Below the pieces are notes generated by a model. The model saw only the letters and a program-made list of their open reading frames with translations, was not told where the DNA came from and made no database searches. Made by a program: the position numbers and the translations under genes. A stretch of DNA of 64,000 nt, from the NCBI GenBank assembly GCA_023525975.1, contig CM042030.1:23492350-23556349 (forward strand). The letters are read 5' to 3'. How positions within the stretch are numbered: position 1 is the stretch's first letter; each line of letters opens with the position of its first letter. This document shows positions 22,057-33,847 of this stretch, piece by piece. Origin of the DNA: Smallanthus sonchifolius (lineage: Eukaryota > Streptophyta > Magnoliopsida > Asterales > Asteraceae).

Positions 22057-25000
22057 TGTGGCTTCTTAGAACATAAGGGGTTTGGGCCGATCCCCTAAAA
22101 AGAAAGAGGTTCGGGAAGTGGTTAATGAAAATCATTTGAATGTTTGTGCTATTTTGGAATCTCATATGGATGTGTCTTCGGTTTATAATGCTTGTCGTTC
22201 TGTTTGTAATAGTTGGAGCTGGTCGTCTAATGGCTCGTTGTGTGATAAGGGTACTAGAATTATTGTCGGGTGGAATGCTGATGTTGTTGATTTGATGGTG
22301 CTTTCACAAACTAATCAAGTGGTGCATACTCAGGTTGTCTACAAATCTGATAATACATCGTTTTATTGTTCCTTTATTTATGCAGATAACGACTACATCA
22401 AGAGAAGGGAGCTTTGGCAGAATTTGGGTATGCATCATCAGTTTGTAAACAATAATCCATGGGTTTTGTTAGGTGATTTTAATTCAGCTTTAAACCTTGA
22501 GGATAACTTTTTTGGTACTTCTAAAATCAGTACGGGTATGAGAAATTTTAAGGAGTGTGTTGATCAAAATGAGGTGATGGATGTGAAGAGCTCGGGATTC
22601 CATTATACATGGAATCAAAAACCAAAGAATGGATTGGCTATTCTAAAGAAGATTGATAGAGTTATGGGCAATGCTCAATTTTTGGTGAAGTTCCCGTCAG
22701 CCCATGCTATCTTTCAGCCATATAGGATCTCGGATCATTGTCCCTGTATCTTGAAGCTTCCTAATGTGGCTAGATCAGGTCCGAAACCGTTTAAATTTGC
22801 TAATTTTTTAGTTCATAAACCTGAGTTTATTGCTGAAGTTACTAAAGGCTGGGGGATTGATTGTAGTGGTAATCGAATGTATTGTGTGGTTAAGAGGCTG
22901 AAATTTCTTAAATCTTCTATGAGAAAGCTTCTATTTAAACAAGGTAACTTGCATGAGAAGGTGAAGAATTTAAGGGCTGATTTGGATGAAGTTCAATCAG
23001 CTATTGATAGAGATCCAAGTAATTTGAGTTTACGGGAACAGGAGATTAGAGTTGTTAATGCGTTCAATGAGGCTAAATTGGATGAGGAGAGCTTTTTGAA
23101 ACAAAAATCCAAGATTGATTGGCTTCAAGTGGGGGATTCTAATTCTGCTTTTTTTCATAATTATGTTAAATGCAGGAACCATGTTACTCGTATTGATTAT
23201 ATTAAGGATAGAAATGGAATTGTTTTTGAAGGAGATGAGGTGCCAAATGCTCTAGTTGATCATTATTCCAATTTTTTGGGAGTGGAGGGTAGCATCTCTG
23301 ATTCCTTGAGTCCTGATATGTTTGTTAGAAGATTGGATCCGGCTAAGGCTCTTAATATGGTTCGGGATGTCTCTATTGCTGAAATTAAAGAGGCTATGTT
23401 TTCTATTGGTAATAATAAGGCTCCGGGTCCGGATGGTTATTCAGCGGCTTTCTTTAAGCATTCATGGGATGTAGTAGGTAATGATGTCTCTCAAGCCATA
23501 CAACAATTTTTTGTTAATGGGAAGCTTTTGAAGGAGATAAATCATACGATTTTGGCTCTCATTCCTAAGGTTACCACTCCTGATTCAATTTTGGATTACC
23601 GTCCTATTTCTTGTTGTAATGTTTTATACAAGTGCATTAGTAAGATCATTACAAATAGGATTAAGGTTGGGTTAGATGATATTTTTGATATTAACCAATC
23701 GGCTTTTATTCCGGGTAGACGTATATCGGATAACATTTTGCTTACTCAAGAGTTGATGCATAAGTATCATCGTCCTATTGGGACTCCTAAATGTGCATTT
23801 AAAGTTGATATTCAGAAGGCTTATGATACGGTTGATTGGTCATTCTTGAGGTCTTTGCTGATCGGGTTTGGCTTTCATCACAGGATGGTTCATTGGATTA
23901 TGGTTTATGTTACTTCTACATCTTTTTCTATAGGTGTGAATGGTAACATTAATGGTTATTTTAGAGGTAAAAGGGGATTGCGTCAAGGTGATCCCATGTC
24001 GCCTTATTTGTTTACTATGGTGATGGAGTCGTTGACTCTAATGTTGAAGGACTTGGTTGCTAAATCTCCTAATTTCAGATTTCACAATCTTTGCAAGAAA
24101 CAGAAAATTGTTAATGTTTGTTTTGCAGATGATTTATTTTTGTTTGCTAGAGGTGATGTAATTTCAGCAAGAATTATTATGGAGGGTTTAGAGAGATTCA
24201 AGAATATGTCGGGGCTTGTTCCTAGTGTTGCTAAGAGTACGGTTTTCTTTGGTAATGTTCCTCTGGAGGATAAGCAAGCTATTTTACAGTTGATGCCGTT
24301 TGATGAAGGTCGCTTCCGGTTCGTTATTTGGGTGTTCCTCTTCTCTCTACTAGATTGCTGTATAAGGATTGCAAAATTTTGGTTGAGAGATTAGAAGCTA
24401 TAATTGTTAGTTGGAAGAACAAAACTTTATCAGTTGCAGGTCGTCTACAATTAATCAAATCGGTTTTGTCTTCTATGCATATCTATTGGGCTTCGGTCTT
24501 CATCCTTCCTGCTCGTATCATTGATGACTTAGAGAAGAAAATGTGTGACTTTCTTTGGTCTCAAGGTCCGATGAAGAAAGGGAAAGCCAAAGTGAATTGG
24601 AGTGATGTTTGTTTGCCTAAACTTGAGGGTGGTTTGGGTATTCGGAGAATTCGTGATATGAATGTTGCTTTAATCACTACTCATCTGTGGAGTCTTATTA
24701 CTAGACGGAATTCTCTTTGGGTTAATTGGATTTATGATCATAAACTTAATGAGAGATCTTTCTGGCATGTTAGATCAAAGAAGGATTGTTCTTGGTGTTG
24801 GCGGAAATTGCTCCAATTACGTGATCGTTTTCAGCCTCATATCATCGCCAAGATTGGGAATGGTTTGTCTATTTCAGCTTGGTTTGACTCGTGGGCATCC
24901 ATTGGTCCTCTCTATTCATTCATATCTTCGCGGGAGATGCATCGAGCTGGGTTTGATCTTTCTTCCAAAGTTTCGGATATTGTGGAGGCTGATTCGTGGT

Positions 25001-25272
25001 TATGGCCGCGAGCTTGGTTTGATTTATTTCCAGTTCTTATTAATATTCAGCCTCCTGTTATTCAATCTCATATGGAAGATTCTTTTGTTTGGCGTCGGTA
25101 TGATGGTGTGGAATTTGATTACTCTGCTTCCATCGTTTGGGATACATTGAGAGCTCGTAATGATAGAGTTACGTGGGTTGATTTGGTTTGGTTTGCTAAT
25201 TGTATCCCGAGGCATGCATTTCTTCTTTGAATGGTCTGTAAGAGGAAGTTGAAGACTCAAGACAAGTTAAAG

Positions 25273-27445
25273 TGTGACACCCGACATTTCAGGTCAATAT
25301 CTGTACATGTTATAAACAAGTTTACATTTAAATTGTTTTTGTGATTTATTTAATTTCACAAACAAGGACGTTAAGGTCTAACAAAAACCGTACATGGTCT
25401 CATTTCATAGTTGGTAATTCTAGGAGTTACCGGTTCACGTACCAGGATAACCCGACTAAATACGAACACTAGTGATTAAATTAAATAACCAGAAAAATAT
25501 ATAGGCATATATATATTACACAAACTTTACGTGGAACAATAAATTATTTTTAGAATAAAATTATAATACCGTGGAGAACCTAAACCGAATTAAATTACCC
25601 CCTTAAAACTCTAATTGATATTAATACCTCTAATAAACTAATACTTAAAAAAAACTGATTATAAGCTCTCAAATCATTTTTGACTTTTTCGGCCGAAGTG
25701 CAGAGAAAACCATCCCCAACCTCACGTCCCATTTGCCATATTTTCAAATCGACCCATACCATACCTGTGAGAAAACTCAGATATAACCCATACCCCTTTT
25801 CAATCAAAACTCTCCAAACCCTTTTATCACTCATTTTCTTACGGAAATTTCCCAATTTCTCTCCAAATCAAAGCCAAGTTTTAAGACAAAAACTACCATC
25901 ATTCGGTGTTTTGAGAAGATTTCAAGAGTTTCTAAAGGAAATTTTACAGAAGAATCAAGCTCATTCTCTGTTTTCTTTCATCATCTTCATCTCGGTTTTA
26001 AGGTAAAAACTCAATACTATCCACTTTATTTTCTTTAAAACCGTATCTAAACATACAAAATATTCAATCGCAAGTAAGATAACAAGAAAAGTGTGTCAAA
26101 TTCAAGTTTTAAAACATGAATATGCAGGACTGATTCTGTCAAACAGAAGTCCAGTAATCGAAACTAGGAGTTTCGATACCAGTTAACTCAATCAAAACTA
26201 GGAATTTCGATACCTGTTGATCAATCGAAACTAGGTAGTTTCGATACCTTTTACTCAATCGAAACTATGTTGTTTCGATAACAAACTACTCAATCGAAAC
26301 TAGGTTGTTTCGACACTCGAATACTCAATCGAAACTAGGTTGTTCCGATACCTGATTACTCAATCGAAACTAGGAAGTTTCGACACCAAAACTACACAAT
26401 CGAAACTAGGAAGTTTCGACACTCAATTGCCCAATCGAAACTATGAAGTTTCGACACCTGGTCATCAGCCCCATTTGGGCAGTAACTTAGAACTATTTAT
26501 TACAAAACAAGTGTTGAATAACTAAGGAAATATTTAAACAAAAACGACCAGATTTACAAAGTCAGTGAACAATTTGCAATATGAGACGTTCGGTCTTAAC
26601 ACAATTTACCCTTGGTATCTAGGGTACGAATAGTCAAGGTTGACTACAACAAGTATCATTACAAGTATACACAAACTCAAGGTGAGTTTCACGGCCCCTT
26701 TTTACTGTTTTCTATATTTGGGGGAAAAACATACTTACAACTATTTTATGGGATAACAAGAGAATAAGGCACGACTTTTATGTTTACATGAGATGAGAAC
26801 AATAAGTGAGGCCGCTAAAGTCCCCTGGAACAATGTAGTAACCATTAACTGTAGCCTAGGGTCCTATGAATAGTACTATGGAGAGTGACGTCTCCCGGTC
26901 ATGGTTAGTCGCGCTAACCACAATCTGGAGGATTTATGGCCGCATAGAACCGGATAACGAAATTAGGGGCGTGTACAATTGTCATGGTTTGGTTACGCCT
27001 CATGTATGAACATATTATTTGTATTCCTAGCTAGTTTACAAATGGGTCAACAATTCTTATTCTGTTTATCACATGCACCTGAAACTATTTACGAACAATT
27101 GAATTTTACACAGAACTATTTGATTTAAACCTGTGAACTCACCAACCTAGTGTTGACAATTTTAAGTATGTTTTTCAAGAAATTGAACGTGATCGCAAGA
27201 TTAGCAATGTAGGATACATGTATGCACGATGGATACAACTTTTGGGGGATTTCTCTTGTATAACTCATTGTAATACAGTCATATTTGCGAAATCTTCACT
27301 TTTTGTAAACTCAATTTACATTTTGGAATGTAAAACTTTAAACTTGATTATGTATCCATTTATCATGTATGTGTTTGCGGTAATCATATGCTTTGGAAAC
27401 CATGTTACGTCGCGCCTCGCGTTTCCGCCTTGGCGGGGTGTGACA
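25273..27445 (+). mobile_element. Solo LTR, F family, inside LINE ORF2
   Basis: A 2173-bp LTR, TGTGACACCCGAC to GCGGGGTGTGACA, is flanked by TAAAG on both sides (25268-25272 and 27446-27450). Its ends and internal landmarks equal the copy F LTRs. It has no internal region, so it most likely arose by LTR-LTR recombination of a full element. It contains nine palindromes, donor-like AAG|GTAAAAAC (GT at 26003), the CAAC-CTAGT-GTTG module (27143-27155) and an acceptor-like AG at 27178-27179. Confidence 0.95.
26157..26457. repeat. Array of 9 palindromes (ATCGAAACTA-type), solo LTR
   Basis: Nine units spaced about 35 bp: ATCGAAACTA arm, loop and GTTTCGAT/C arm. The loop bases vary (GGAG, GGTAG, GGTTG, GGAAG) while the arms are kept. 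Confidence 0.9.
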
Positions 27446-28354
27446 TAAAGCAATGGGATGTTAGTGGTTCCACTAACTTAAACCTGCTTTGCTGCTCGTT
27501 ATGTCAATCGGGTCCGGATTCACATGATCATTTATTTTTTGATTGTTCGTATGCTATGCAGGTTTGGTCTATTATTAGACCTTTGGCTGGTATTCATACT
27601 TCTTCATTTAAACTTGATGAGATCATGGAGTGCTTATTGTCTATTCCTAACAAGAATTCGGTGAGGAGTACTATTGGTCGTTTGCTTTTGGCTGCTGCTT
27701 CTTATTTTATTTGGCAAGAGCGTAATACAAGACTTTTTAAGTCAAGGAGGAGATCAGCCGTTATGCTTGGTGAAGTTATAGTCTCCACGGTCCGTTTGAA
27801 GCTTGCTACAATGAAGATTAAGAGATCTATGACGGGTATTAGCTTGCTGGATAAATGGAGATTGCCAATGACGTAGTCTTTAGTTGTTTTCGTTTTTCTC
27901 TAGTGGTGTCTAGAGTTGTTTGATTGTTAGTTTGGTTTCCTTGATTTTGCTTTTTGCTTGTTTACACTTTCCTAGCATGTTGGGATTGTGAACTATTGAG
28001 GTGCTCTGCCTCAATACTTGTATTGTTTGGTTATTGTTGTTATAATAGAAAATCGGGGTATCCCTTTACCCAAAAAAAAAACATAAATATTGGTGACTAA
28101 ACTTTTATAAGAAGTTGACATAAAAATTGTTGTTACATGACTCTATGTTATTTTATGTGTATACATGTATAATATAGTTATAGTAATAACTATGTCGGGT
28201 TAACTAGTGAGCTATTGAGACTAGTCAAACCACATAAAAACATATAAGTAACGAATCGTTTAAAAGTCTTACACCGGATATTAGATCACGCGATCACCTA
28301 GGAGGTTTATACCACCAAAGAACCCAACTGTCTAGCCTTTAATTGACTTGACAA

Positions 28355-28412
28355 CACCCTCTTCCACACTTGTCTTGCATGCACACCCTCTTCCACACTT
28401 GTCTTGCATGCA
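28355..28412. repeat. 29-bp direct duplication upstream of the H LTR TATA box
   Basis: Two perfect adjacent copies of a 29-bp unit starting CACCCTCTTCCACACTTG (28355 and 28384) lie 15 bp before TATAAATA at 28427-28434. This could duplicate a promoter element, but no factor site is identified. Confidence 0.85.
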
Positions 28413-28426
28413 CACAATCTATCTAT

Positions 28427-28434
28427 TATAAATA
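28427..28434 (+). promoter_or_regulatory. TATA box, H 5' LTR
   Basis: TATAAATA with a C-rich leader (TCCCTCCTCCCTCCC) about 50 bp downstream. A donor-like GAG|GTACCT has its GT at 28787. This is a plausible promoter of element H before it was split by copy C. Confidence 0.6.
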
Positions 28435-29168
28435 GAACATAAACCCATATAAAACACTTGCACCATCACCCCTTAACTCCCTCCTCCCTCCCTTGGCTGA
28501 TTCATTTCGGATTTCACCCAATTCCCCTCTTCAAAACCGAAAATGCAAACAATTCCCGTAACTCAGATTCTGGCAGATTTTTGGCCAACTTTGCAAGACC
28601 ATATCTCCTTCGTTCCTTGGCCAAATCAGTCCATTCGTTTTCTAGAATGAAGCTCTATGTTTAGAAGGAAGAACCCAAGTGGAAGCACTCGATTCCATGG
28701 AGTATTCGACCCCCTAGCAGCGTGCGCAAGAAGGCCGCTCAGTGCAGGTCGAATCTGGACACCTCTTTTCATTTTCCTGTTTTGAGGTACCTACACAACT
28801 CCAAATCTAGTAATACTTTTTTACATCTCCTCTGGTTTCAATAAACTTGATTTTAGAAGAAAACCCCAAGTCATTTGGTCTTCTAAAACCATCTAAAAGT
28901 CTATTCGAAGTACGCCTAAAAATATGAGTTTTCAAGAACAAAATAAAACATAAAAGTCTTGATGAGTTTTGGCATTATTTCTTCATGAGTCATGTTTGAA
29001 TACATATATTCATACACATACATGTTCATGAGTCATGTTTGAATACTAAGCTAGAAGGACCATCGACAAGACAAGGACACATCAAATATAAACTACATAT
29101 ATATATATATACTATCACATAAAATAACACTTGGATGATGGTGTTCTTCATAAACCCTTCATTCCATT

Positions 29169-30244
29169 TGTAACATCCCAAAAATAATAAAACGAATAAA
29201 TATAGCGAGACCGGTGACTTAGTCAGAATATTTAAACAAAAGGGAGCGGGCTTGGGCTCGGCTTCAATGGGCCGAGGGAAGCCCAGGCATATAAGAGGCA
29301 AGGCAGCCCTCTTCTCTGCTCATTTCCCCACTCACGCAAGTTCTAGAGAGAGAGAAGAGAGCTCGGGTCTAGAGAGAGAAAGTGACGGATCAACTCGGGA
29401 ATTCAGGAGAACGTTGCTACTGTGCTCGTGACCATCTTCTCCGAATCAGAAATCCAATCCAGGTAAGCGTTCGATCATAATCTGAGTTTTTATGATTTTT
29501 TTAGGATTTTCGGTTTTAGCCCAATAGATGACGATTTTGCGGATGAAACTTTAAAATGAGCTTAGGTATAGCATCTAGAATGAAAACCGAACGTTATGAT
29601 CTAAGAAAAATCGAGATATTGGCACGATCAGATTCGCAAGCAGAAACTTCAGATTTTTGGGGAAGATGATATGTGCAGACCCATCGAAACTACTTAGTTT
29701 CGATATGTGCAGACCCATCGAAACTACTTAGTTTCGATATGTGCAGACCCATCGAAACTACATAGTTTCGATATATATATACAGACCCATCGAAACTACC
29801 ATAGTTTCGATATATATATATATATATGCAGACCTATCGAAACTACCATAGTTTCGATATGCCCACGATCTGAAGCTAAGATTACGCCTAAGCAACCTAT
29901 CGAAACTACCAAGTTTTGACTTAAGCAACCTATCGAAACTACCAAGTTTCGATATAAACAAATCCATTGAAACTACTAGATTCAAGCATAGTAATTTCTA
30001 GTGTCATCCAGGAGCACTACCTTACGTGTATGACTTTATTATACAGATCGTGAGTGACATTAGTGATGCTCAGTAGCCAGCTAAGTGTATTTCAGAAACT
30101 ACTCATCAGGTGAGTTCTATGTACCCCCTTCTATGTTATGTGCAAATCATTTTAAATGTTTTGGGGCTGAAGTGTATACACTAAATGATTAAATGTTATA
30201 AATGTCAATGTGATCATACGTATATATATAAATACTTATATATG
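29169..30244 (+). mobile_element. 5' LTR of copy C, left part
   Basis: Starts TGTAACATCCCAAAAATAAT. It has a TATA-like ATATAAG at 29289-29295, a GAGAGAGA leader, donor-like CAG|GTAAGC (GT 29463) and a palindrome array at 29683-29980. It continues after copy B at 39248-40205, ending GGGGCCTTACA, with the CAGC-GTTA-GCTG module and acceptor-like TTTCAG at 39970-39975. Confidence 0.93.
29683..29985. repeat. Array of 8 palindromes (ATCGAAACTA-type), C 5' LTR
   Basis: Eight units: ATCGAAACTA arm, loop CT, CAT or CCA, and TAGTTTCGAT arm. Linkers are GTGCAGACC or TA-repeats. The C 3' LTR has six units (45670-45920). The arms are nearly the same as in the F-family array although the LTRs are otherwise different. 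Confidence 0.9.
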
Positions 30245-30693
30245 TGTAACATCCCAAAAAAATAAAACGACAGTTATAATAACAAAATAAACGAACGAGG
30301 CTTGACGGGTCGGGTCGGATGGGTCAGCTGGCTATAAATAGCCTATGCCACCCTTTTTCTCTCATTTGCAACTTTTAGAGAGAGAAACCGTAAAGAGAGA
30401 AAGTTAGCGGGTCGACCCGAGACTTCACCAAAGTGTTACTCCATAAATCGTGAGAAGAACCTCCGGATCAGAAACTCGATTCAGGTAACAATCCGACCTA
30501 AATATGAGTTTTAGTTCGTTTTTGGGTTTTCGGGTTTTGGGTGAAAAGTTAAGGTTTGACCGGATGAAACTAAAAGATGATCATGGATTTGAGTTCCTTA
30601 ATGGAAAACGAACGTTTTGAATGCAACAGGTTCGGGATCTTGACATGATTAGACCCGAATGCGAAAGTTAGGGTTTTTCGGGAAGAACAGGTC

Positions 30694-30914
30694 GTGCGCA
30701 CTTGCTAAGTGCGCAGGGAGCAGGTCCTGCGCACTTGCTAAGTGCGCAAGAGGATGGACCTGCGCACTTGCTAAGTGCGCAGGAGGATGGACCTGCGCAC
30801 TTGCTAAGTGCGCAGGAGGAGGGACCTGTGCACTTGCTAAGTGCGCAGGAAGCATGGTCTACGCATTTGCTAAGTGCGCAGGCAGCAGGGTCTACGCACT
30901 TGCTAAGTGCGCAG
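30694..30914. repeat. Array of 7 palindromes (GCGCACTT-type), B 5' LTR
   Basis: Seven units of GCGCACTT, loop GCT, AAGTGCGC with GGAGGATGGACC-like linkers. The 3' LTR of the same element has six (37684-37871), so one unit was gained or lost after insertion. Confidence 0.92.
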
Positions 30915-31540
30915 ACATCAGAACTGATTAAGTGAAGTCAGTATGTTAGAATGGTTAAACCGTTAGAGTCGGGATTGGTCTGATGTGCATTTAACTAATC
31001 AATTCAGATCGGAAGTGACGTTGTTGGACCTTCGTTTAGGACAACCCATATTAGCGTATCAGGTGAGTTCTAGAGCCCTCTTTTAAATGTTTTGTTAAAT
31101 GTTTTGGGCTGGTGTGTATACTTACAAAATGATGTTTTAACGAAATGATGTTTAAACGAAATGATATTTTAACGAAATGATGTTTTAACGAAACGATGTT
31201 TACGAAAGGAAAGGTTATGAAGTGTTTTTGCCAAAAAGGTTTACGAATGTTTATGAACGGTCTAAATGAGGAAGTGTTTAATGAAAAGGGAAAGAGGTAA
31301 AGGTTTAAAGAAGTCATTACAAATCTAATCTGTCGAATGAATGGAATTGACGAATGAAGTCTGGGAATGTGATTCCCAGCCTTGTGGTAGATTATGGACA
31401 GCGAACCATAGTTACCATAAGAACAACAAGGCAGTGTCTTGGTGGCCTGTCGATGGTTTTGATGTTGTACAACTGGTAAGGGAGTAACGACGGTTACTCG
31501 GGTGATGACGATCATTCTAAGTGAAAAGGGTAAAGGAAAT

Positions 31541-31735
31541 CAATGACGGCGATACGTAACGGTTGATTTCCAAAGGAAAGATGCGTGTTGGGTAATGACG
31601 GCGATACGTAACGGTTGACCCCACGTAATGAATGGTTGGGCAATGACGGCGATACGTAACGGTTGACCCCACGTAGTGTATGGTTGTGGCAATGACGGCG
31701 ATACGTAACGGTTGCCCACAACACCAAGGTTCCTT
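31541..31735. repeat. About 50-bp minisatellite, 4 units, B 5' LTR
   Basis: Four units start near 31541, 31593, 31641 and 31690, each with AATGACGGCGATACGTAACG. The copy in the 3' LTR is at about 38498-38680. It occupies the LTR position that holds a 40-bp array in copy A. Confidence 0.9.
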
Positions 31736-32282
31736 CGGGGACACTGTGACGCGTAAAGTAAAATGCAGAATTAGATAACGATAATGTATGACTTAAATGA
31801 ATGTTAAAAGTTTTAATGAACGATCCGTTTAACGGTGTTTATGATTATGATGTTGATGATGATATGGGTACGAAACCTTTTTAAAGATGTTAGATTATTA
31901 CATGCTTTTGTGAAAGGTTTTACTAAATGAATGATACATTTTTGGCAAATGTTGATGTTAAAGTTTTTACGAAATGCTAGAACTCACCAGCGTAGCTGAC
32001 TTTTTAGTATGCACATTCAGGTTATGGCAGGTACGGACGGTGGACGGTGATGCTTGGCAAGCGAGAAGAGTTACCCGGTCGATCATGAAGACTGGCATCC
32101 CGTTATGAGTTGTTTATGTTAAGTTTATGTATTTGACAATGTACGCTTCCGCATGTATGAACAAGTTTTTAGTTATGTTGAATGAATGATTCCGCTGCGT
32201 TATTTGATATTCATGTTTAAGAACTGTTTCTGAATGAGTAAATCCAACGAGTGAGGCCTCCCGGGTTTGGGGCCTTACAAGT

Positions 32283-32294
32283 TGGTATCAAAGC
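32283..32294 (+). other. Primer binding site, copy B
   Basis: TGGTATCAAAGC, three bases after the LTR, with one difference from the initiator tRNA-Met complement TGGTATCAGAGC found in C, F and H. Confidence 0.85.
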
Positions 32295-32393
32295 AATAGT
32301 TTGAGAGATTCGGACACTCTCAGTGTCTGAACTTAAACTTTGAATGGGACCGAAAGAGGATGCCAGTACGGGTAACTCGAGCCAAAGCATCAG

Positions 32394-32603
32394 GTATGAA
32401 AAGTAGAGTATGTGTATGTAGTATGCCTTAGGAAGGGTTAGGAAAGGACTTGTGTTCTGATGGGATCACAGAGGTGGTCAAATAGAAATCGAAAGGTAGT
32501 GTAATAGCTAATTGCAGATGGCCAGTGTATATTAACATCTTACAGTGCTTATTGAATTTTATTTGTTAACTAGCATGATAACATTGTATTCCTTGTCTTA
32601 TAG
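32394..32603 (+). other. Possible leader intron before copy B gag
   Basis: Donor-like ATCAG|GTATG (GT 32394) and acceptor-like TTGTCTTATAG (AG 32602-32603) bracket 210 bp that end 6 nt before the gag ATG at 32610. Copy C has an equivalent pair at 40323-40545. The PBS lies upstream of the donor. Splicing is inferred, not observed. Confidence 0.4.
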
Positions 32604-32609
32604 AACGAA

Positions 32610-33847
32610 ATGGCTAGGAGAGGGAACGGAAGGCGTGGTGGGGGCCGTACCGGTGGTCGTACCGGCGGTCGAAATGGTGGGCGTGGCAGGATCCCTGCGC
32701 GCCAAGAGAATAGTGAAGAAGGAAGTGTTCACACTGAACCGGTGGTTAGTGTGCATGGAACTGAACAGACATTGGTTGAAGAACAACCTTTCACTTTTGA
32801 ACCAGAAGTGAGAGCAGCTATAGCTCGAGAGTTCACAGAATTGATGAAGACTTCTCTGCCAGGTCTGTTGGTAGAAGCATTGAAGCAGGTCAATGGGGAA
32901 GGTGGGTCTAACCCAACGATTGATACCCCGAACACTAAGGCAATCAACGCACCGCCTGCTCGCGGAAGCGACTATAAGTCCTTCAAGGCATGTGACCCGC
33001 CAGTCCTGACAGGAAAGAAAGACGTGGTAGCTACGTTTGACTGGATAATCTGTATGGAGGCTGCCATCCGTCTTAGCGAATGTCGAGCGGATCAAGTTGT
33101 GAAATTTGCTGCTAACTCCTTGAGGGAGGAAGCATCCCATTGGTGGGAGGGTGTACGTCAGGCAAAGGGGAGCGAGATTGTGGATGCGATGATGTGGGCT
33201 GACTTGAAAACTTTAGTGATCAAGAATTTCTGCCCAAGGAACAAGATTGAGAAGGTAGAGATGGAATTTCTGGGATTGAAGGCCGGGAACATGACGCACC
33301 GGCAATATACAACCCGATTCAATGAACTGGCACGTCTGGTGCCACACCTTGTCACTACTGAAGAGAGATAGATTGCCTGCTATATTCAAGGGTTGCCGGA
33401 CCAGGTCCGCAACTATGTTAAGGAAAACGCCCCTACGACCTATGATTCGGTAGTAGAACTGAGCGGCGTGGTATTTGATGATCTGGCGCTGAATGTCGCC
33501 GCCGTTGAGGAACCGAAGAAGAGACCGAGCTTCTCGAACAATGAACTGGTGGAAGGATGTTTGGGACTCGTGATAAGAGGGCTCGGGTGAACGAGCCGAC
33601 TGTTTGTAAGAAGTGTGAAAGAGAGCATGTAGGTGAATGCAGACTGGGATCTAACTTGTGCTTTAAGTGTGGCAAGACCGGGCACTACTCCCGTGAATGC
33701 CCACAACACTTCAAGTGCTATAATTGTGGGGATGCCGGTCATCTGAGTAGGGAATGCCCGAAACCGAGAATGTGTGAAGCCGGGAAAGGGAAGGCCCAGA
33801 AAGGAAAGAAGAGAGGCCCCGAGCAAAGACTCGTGCGTACGCACTGA
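32610..33847 (+). pseudogene. gag: Copy B gag
   Basis: The ATG at 32610 begins MARRGNGRRGGG, a Gly/Arg-rich basic N-terminus. The capsid-like region follows (YKSFKACDPPVLTGKKDVVATFDW, HWWEGVRQAKG, NFCPRNKIEKVEMEFLGLKAG, THRQYTTRFNELARLVPHLV). Three zinc knuckles are CKKCEREHVGEC, CFKCGKTGHYSREC and CYNCGDAGHLSREC. TAG at 33369-33371 truncates capsid. The frame shifts between about 33540 and 33560, so the knuckles are in a different frame (33557-33847). Gag would form the particle and bind RNA through the knuckles. This copy could only make a truncated capsid. Confidence 0.9.

Larger units (their letters stand above)
22049..27876 (+). pseudogene. LINE ORF2 (endonuclease, reverse transcriptase), interrupted
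   Basis: It nicks target DNA and primes reverse transcription there. The inferred ATG at 22049 overlaps the end of ORF1. Codon 7, the Trp of the conserved WNIRG endonuclease start, is TAG (22067-22069). The AP-endonuclease domain shows LLGDFNS and RISDHCPC. RT shows NKAPGPDGYSAAFFK, LIPKV, YRPISCCNVLYK, KVDIQKAYDTVDW, RQGDPMSPYLF and the catalytic FADD (24121-24132). A one-base loss near 24310 precedes the LGVPL motif, and TGA at 25228-25230 replaces a Trp. An F-family solo LTR (25273-27445) splits the zf-RVT-like domain, whose CSLCQSGPDSHDHLFFDC continues at 27490. The coding end is TAG at 27874-27876. Four separate lesions make it dead. Confidence 0.92.
20156..28076 (+). mobile_element. L1-type LINE, apparently full length, carrying a solo LTR
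   Basis: A non-LTR retrotransposon with a 5' UTR of about 420 bp, ORF1, ORF2 (endonuclease, RT, C-terminal zinc motif), a 3' UTR of about 190 bp and a short A-tail preceded by GGGGTATCCCTTTACCC. It is bordered by a 12-17-bp TSD and inserted in the H 5' LTR. Without the 2173-bp solo LTR it is about 5.7 kb, the usual plant L1 size. Confidence 0.93.
30245..32279 (+). mobile_element. 5' LTR of copy B (2035 bp)
   Basis: TGTAACATCCC to GGGGCCTTACA. TATAAATA is at 30333-30340, donor-like ATTCAG|GTAACA has its GT at 30485, seven palindromes lie at 30694-30914 and a 50-bp minisatellite at 31541-31730. CAGC-GTA-GCTG is at 31988-31998 and the acceptor-like ATTCAG ends at 32020, for a possible 1536-bp intron. 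The first 350 bp differ from the 3' LTR more (about 18 changes by eye) than later parts do. Confidence 0.94.
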
